A DNA stretch of 9,369 bases from Cytophagales bacterium (GTDB lineage: Bacteria; Bacteroidota; Bacteroidia; Cytophagales; Cyclobacteriaceae): positions 1-9,369 of the forward strand of contig DPSB01000101.1 in assembly GCA_003537495.1 (NCBI GenBank), written 5' to 3'. The position numbers and the translations under genes were made by a program. The notes beneath the pieces are model-generated. The model was not told where the DNA came from. It was given only the letters and a program-made list of their open reading frames with translations, and did not search any database. Positions 6,577-9,369 of this stretch are shown piece after piece (the stretch's first letter is position 1; every line of letters starts with the position of its first letter).

Positions 6577-6651
6577 GAAATAAAATTTTTGCCCGAATAT
6601 AGGTCAGTTGAAAGGATTATGAAACCCGATTGGGGTTCAATTGCGCTAAAA

Positions 6652-7197
6652 TTACTTCTTCTTTTTAACGACCTTCTTTATTGGCTTACGGCTGGTTGTA
6701 GCGGTTGTCTTTTTTAGCGACTTAGCAACAGGTTTGGTTGTTGGTTTTACTCCCAGAATCTGCTCTGCGTGGTTCTTCGTATCAACCTTTTCAATTACCT
6801 CGGTAATAATACCTTTCTCATCAATCACGAAAGTAATGCGGGCAGTGCCCATATACTTGCGGCCATACATACTTTTCTCAACCCACGTACCGAAGAGATG
6901 GTGTACCGATTTATCGGTATCGGCAAGTAAACGGAAGGGGAGTTTCTCTTTTTCGATAAACTTACGGTGCGATTTCTCATCGTCAGAACTAATGCCGAGT
7001 ACTTCGTAACCAGCTTTCTGCAAGGCTTTGTAGTTATCGCGAAGGTTGCAGGCTTCTACCGTGCAACCGGGTGTTTGATCTTTCGGATAGAAGTAGAGTA
7101 TTACTTTCTTGCCTTTAAAGTCGGAAAGCTTTACTGCGTTTCCGTCCTGATCGGTAGTTTTGAAATCGGGTGCTTTGCTGCCAATGGGTAGTGCCAT
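6652..7197 (-). CDS. bcp: BCP-type thioredoxin-dependent peroxiredoxin with lysine-rich tail
   Basis: A 181-residue peroxidase that reduces hydrogen peroxide and organic peroxides, recycled by thioredoxin. The core (about 1-150) is a thioredoxin fold. YFYPKDQTPGCTVEACNLRD (35-54) holds the peroxidatic cysteine C45, with T42, and the resolving cysteine C50 five residues later, the atypical 2-Cys arrangement of BCP/PrxQ. The conserved arginine is R120, in TARITFVID. Typical BCP proteins end near residue 150-156. Here a further 30 residues follow, rich in K and T (phrases PTTKPVAKS, KKTTATT, KKVVKKKKK), low in complexity and probably disordered. The tail could bind nucleic acid or anionic surfaces, but that is inference. 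There is no signal peptide. It starts at the ATG at 7197, 76 nt after the M23 gene, with a structured hairpin between them, and lies upstream of the transketolase subunit. Confidence 0.93.
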   Translation of the reverse strand: MALPIGSKAPDFKTTDQDGNAVKLSDFKGKKVILYFYPKDQTPGCTVEACNLRDNYKALQKAGYEVLGISSDDEKSHRKFIEKEKLPFRLLADTDKSVHHLFGTWVEKSMYGRKYMGTARITFVIDEKGIITEVIEKVDTKNHAEQILGVKPTTKPVAKSLKKTTATTSRKPIKKVVKKKK

Positions 7198-7218
7198 ACT
7201 TTAAGTTGTTTGAATTTT

Positions 7219-7265
7219 AGGCGTCCTGACGGCAGCTTGCTTGGCTGAAGACCCGTCTGGCGCCT
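7219..7265. repeat. GC-rich imperfect hairpin (REP-like) between M23 and peroxiredoxin genes
   Basis: GGCGTCCTGACGG (7220-7232) pairs with CCGTCTGGCGCC (7253-7264) with one mismatch and one bulge. The inner CAGC (7233-7236) pairs with GCTG (7244-7247) around a 7-nt loop, with AAGAC bulged out. The outer A7219-T7265 also pairs. The element fills most of the 76-nt gap between two co-oriented genes and is clearly richer in GC than the surrounding DNA. No T-run follows on either strand, so it is not a standard terminator. A repetitive extragenic palindrome, a transcript-stabilising stem or a protein site is possible. Confidence 0.6.
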
Positions 7266-7273
7266 GACTTCGT

Positions 7274-9193
7274 TTACAATTTTTGTTTGAACAATGTTAA
7301 GTTACCAGCCTGATCAACAACTTTTAGTTCGAAATCTCCTTTCAAAACTTTATTGTGTTCAGGTTTTTCCGATTTAAGAATACCAGTCTTGTAATCATAA
7401 ACCATTAACAACCACTCGCCATTAATGTTTGCTTCAAAGTACGAAATACCCGAAAGGTTATCTCGTATTTTAAATCGGGCTGCGGCCGATGAGAGTGAGA
7501 TCTTGGTTATGGTTGGTGGAATCGTATCGCGCATCAACGTAAACTGCCCAAAGTCGCGGGTGTTAAATCGTAACCGGTTATTTTTCCACTCGCTGTTAAC
7601 ATACACAAACCCACGACCTTCCTTCCTGTACAAACCAAGATCACGCGACTGGAAGTAACTCATTTTCGGCTTTAAGGTTACCGTGATGCTTTTATGCAAG
7701 GGTATGGTGCGATCGCCAATGGTAAAAAGTTCTTGTTGATTAAGTGTATCGTACGCAACGTTCAAGTAAAGGGTGTCGTAAAGTGATTGAACGGGAAACT
7801 CCACATCCATTATATCGCTGTAGTATTTGTATTCACTCTCAGATGGAATACGATCTTTAAAATTGAAGCGCATTGTTCCCTGGCAAGTAACAAGAGAATC
7901 GGGCAAAGTGGTTTTCAGATTAAGCAGATAAACGGCCTGATTACTTCCTGAATATACTGGTGTTAAGGAACTGGATTTGCCCGAACTCCATACAGCAAGT
8001 TCAGGTTTTGAATCAATACATTTTTTAACCTGTACCTTTAAAAGGTTTTCAATAACCTCAGTTTCATAAGGCTTGCCACTGGCAGCAAGTAGGGGAGTTT
8101 CAGTAACCACGGGCACGTACTTTAAATCAAACCGTACTTTGCTTTCGTTTTGATTAAAATCTTTCAGTCGGATTTCAACAGCCTTGTCATTGTTTACAAT
8201 TATGCCTTGCTTCTTAATGGCTCCTCCATAATAATCGAGTCGGTTGCCATCATCTACATACAATTTGTTAAAGCGATTACCGCGCAACTCAAGGGTTTTG
8301 TAATCCATAAGCGTTAGAATTTGCCGCGTGTTTCCAAAGTTTACTTTATCAATTGCTTGTTGAAATACTTGCTGATCGTTTACCAGCATATTGATATAAT
8401 TTATACCATACCGGAAGCGACTGTTTTCCATCTTATCATGTGCCAACACTTCTACACCAATTGCACCACTGGCCAAAACAGGATGAAGTAATGAATAAGA
8501 ATTACCATTCTTCACAACAGTAAATTCAAATCGGCCAAACTGATCGTTGATGCGGGCGTTTGCATCCAACGTTTTTAAAGCAATCTTAAATACCAGTGGC
8601 GACATGCTGTCTTTTACCTCGGCAAAATCATAACCCAAAGGATTGATGGCATCGTTGTTCTGATCGCGCACTTCAAAGTGCAGGTGCGGACCGCCCGAGC
8701 CACCCGTGTTACCTGATAGTGCCAGTAAGTCGCCTTTCGTTATCGGAAACTGATTAGGTTTAAATTCCAGATCAATCTCTGAAACTTTACGTTTGTATCG
8801 CTCTTTGAGGATGTAATCGCCCACAGCACCTTTAAATTCTTCGAGATGTGCGTAAACGGTAGTGTTGCCATCAGGATGCGTAACATACAACACGTTTCCA
8901 TAACCACCGGTAGTTGCTGTTGCACGGGCAATGTAACCACTTTCGGCTGCTAACACGGGTACACCAATTCCGGGAGTATCAATATCTAATCCTGCATGAA
9001 AGTGGGTATTCCTTAATTCGCCCATCGTGCCGGTAATGATAGCAGTGTTGCCAGGCTTGATCGGAAAGAGGTAACTTCCCTTGCGTGCAGGCATAGGATT
9101 ATCCAGACGGAATTGTGCCTGCGCTGTCGCGAATGTGGCACCGATTAAAAAAACAACTACGCTACTTAACTTCGAATTCCAAAAGTTTTTCAT
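7274..9193 (-). CDS. Exported M23-family (LytM-type) metallopeptidase
   Basis: A 639-residue protein from the ATG at 9193. Residues 1 to about 26 are a signal peptide (MKNFWNSK, hydrophobic core, ATAQAQ). The M23 catalytic domain follows at about 60-190. THFHAGLDID (63-72) gives the zinc ligands H66 and D70, VYAHLEEF (113-120) holds H116, and GGPHLHFEVRD (167-177) gives H170 and the zinc ligand H172. All key residues are present, so it should be an active peptidoglycan endopeptidase outside the inner membrane. The remaining 440 residues are β-rich with no motif I can name, probably Ig-like or substrate-recognition modules; phrases such as RFNFKDRIPSESEYKYYSDI are conserved-looking but unassigned. 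The frame extends to a GTG at 9208, but the ATG gives the clean signal peptide. The gene starts inside the upstream FAH gene with a 32-nt overlap, so the two are likely translated from one message. Confidence 0.92.
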   Translation of the reverse strand: MKNFWNSKLSSVVVFLIGATFATAQAQFRLDNPMPARKGSYLFPIKPGNTAIITGTMGELRNTHFHAGLDIDTPGIGVPVLAAESGYIARATATTGGYGNVLYVTHPDGNTTVYAHLEEFKGAVGDYILKERYKRKVSEIDLEFKPNQFPITKGDLLALSGNTGGSGGPHLHFEVRDQNNDAINPLGYDFAEVKDSMSPLVFKIALKTLDANARINDQFGRFEFTVVKNGNSYSLLHPVLASGAIGVEVLAHDKMENSRFRYGINYINMLVNDQQVFQQAIDKVNFGNTRQILTLMDYKTLELRGNRFNKLYVDDGNRLDYYGGAIKKQGIIVNNDKAVEIRLKDFNQNESKVRFDLKYVPVVTETPLLAASGKPYETEVIENLLKVQVKKCIDSKPELAVWSSGKSSSLTPVYSGSNQAVYLLNLKTTLPDSLVTCQGTMRFNFKDRIPSESEYKYYSDIMDVEFPVQSLYDTLYLNVAYDTLNQQELFTIGDRTIPLHKSITVTLKPKMSYFQSRDLGLYRKEGRGFVYVNSEWKNNRLRFNTRDFGQFTLMRDTIPPTITKISLSSAAARFKIRDNLSGISYFEANINGEWLLMVYDYKTGILKSEKPEHNKVLKGDFELKVVDQAGNLTLFKQKL

Positions 9194-9369
9194 CTTCAAT
9201 GTAGGCACTCAGTTTATTTCCAATCGCAACAGGCCCGACCCCTTTGGGTGTACCGGTAAAAATTAAATCGCCTGTGCGTAACGTAAAAAATTTCGATAGG
9301 TAAGAGATTATATAGGCAAACGGAAAAAGTAACAGACGCGGATTGCCTTGTTGCTTTAACTTTCCATCT
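9162..9369 (-). CDS. Fumarylacetoacetate hydrolase (FAH) family protein, C-terminal part
   Basis: The last 68 residues of a gene that enters from the right edge, ending at a TAG at 9162-9164. The fragment reads LFPFAYIISYLSKFFTLRTG, then GDLIFTGTPKGVGPVAIGN, then KLSAYIEDEKLLEFEVK. The phrases 'YLS-x-F-x-TL-x-x-GD' and 'TGTPxGVGPV' are signature features of the FAH C-terminal fold. The family contains acylpyruvate hydrolases, oxaloacetate decarboxylases, fumarylacetoacetase and HpaG-type isomerase/decarboxylases. The metal-binding residues lie upstream of the window, so the reaction cannot be assigned, though the compact C-terminus fits the roughly 200-residue small type. Its last 11 codons overlap the start of the M23 gene in another frame. 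Confidence 0.9.
   Translation of the reverse strand, partial: DGKLKQQGNPRLLLFPFAYIISYLSKFFTLRTGDLIFTGTPKGVGPVAIGNKLSAYIEDEKLLEFEVK

Noticed and set aside
6621..6638. Small stem GAAACCC / GGGTTC between peroxiredoxin and transketolase genes, possibly a terminator.
   Set aside because: The stem is only 5-6 bp with a bulge and has no T-run on either strand, so co-transcription of the two genes remains likely.
9194..9208. GTG start codon at 9208 for the M23 peptidase.
   Set aside because: The five added residues disrupt nothing but add nothing. The ATG at 9193 begins a standard signal peptide.

Overview
The window looks like ordinary chromosomal DNA from a member of the Bacteroidota, most likely a Cytophagales-type bacterium. 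The supporting signs are TAnnTTTG-like -7 boxes upstream of several genes, the absence of clear Shine-Dalgarno sequences, a transketolase encoded as a separate N-terminal subunit, and protein families common in that phylum (an OmpA-type protein with a small β-domain, DoxX-like proteins, an exported M23 peptidase). The assignment is by protein style only; there is no rRNA or other marker gene. I see no mobile element, CRISPR array, tRNA or rRNA.

Layout, left to right. The left edge holds the start of a VOC-family protein (minus strand). It is followed by a Bcr/CflA-type MFS drug exporter, a DoxX-like membrane protein and an RluA-family pseudouridine synthase, all on minus. A short divergent region with a 12-bp perfect palindrome separates these from the only plus-strand gene, an exported protein with an OmpA-like peptidoglycan-binding domain. 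That gene converges on a two-gene minus-strand unit, an exported M15 peptidase followed with a 1-nt overlap by a family 1 glycoside hydrolase. The convergent junction is an AT-rich imperfect inverted repeat that also encodes the last residues of the glycosidase. A strong intrinsic terminator upstream of the M15 gene closes the next minus-strand run.

The right part is that run. In transcription order it holds a fumarylacetoacetate hydrolase family protein (cut by the right edge), an exported M23 peptidase that starts inside it, a BCP-type peroxiredoxin with a lysine-rich tail, and the N-terminal subunit of a split transketolase. A GC-rich hairpin sits between the M23 and peroxiredoxin genes.

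Functionally the window mixes housekeeping metabolism (transketolase, FAH family), RNA modification, oxidative defence, export and envelope maintenance. Three exported proteins act on or bind peptidoglycan (OmpA-like, M15, M23). No previously undescribed multi-gene system is evident. The points worth a second look are small: repeat-derived coding sequence, a structured intergenic element, a transketolase half without its partner next door, and unusual overlaps and tails. Three gene starts (2827, 5511, 9193) were chosen inside longer open frames because only these give a clean signal peptide behind an ATG.
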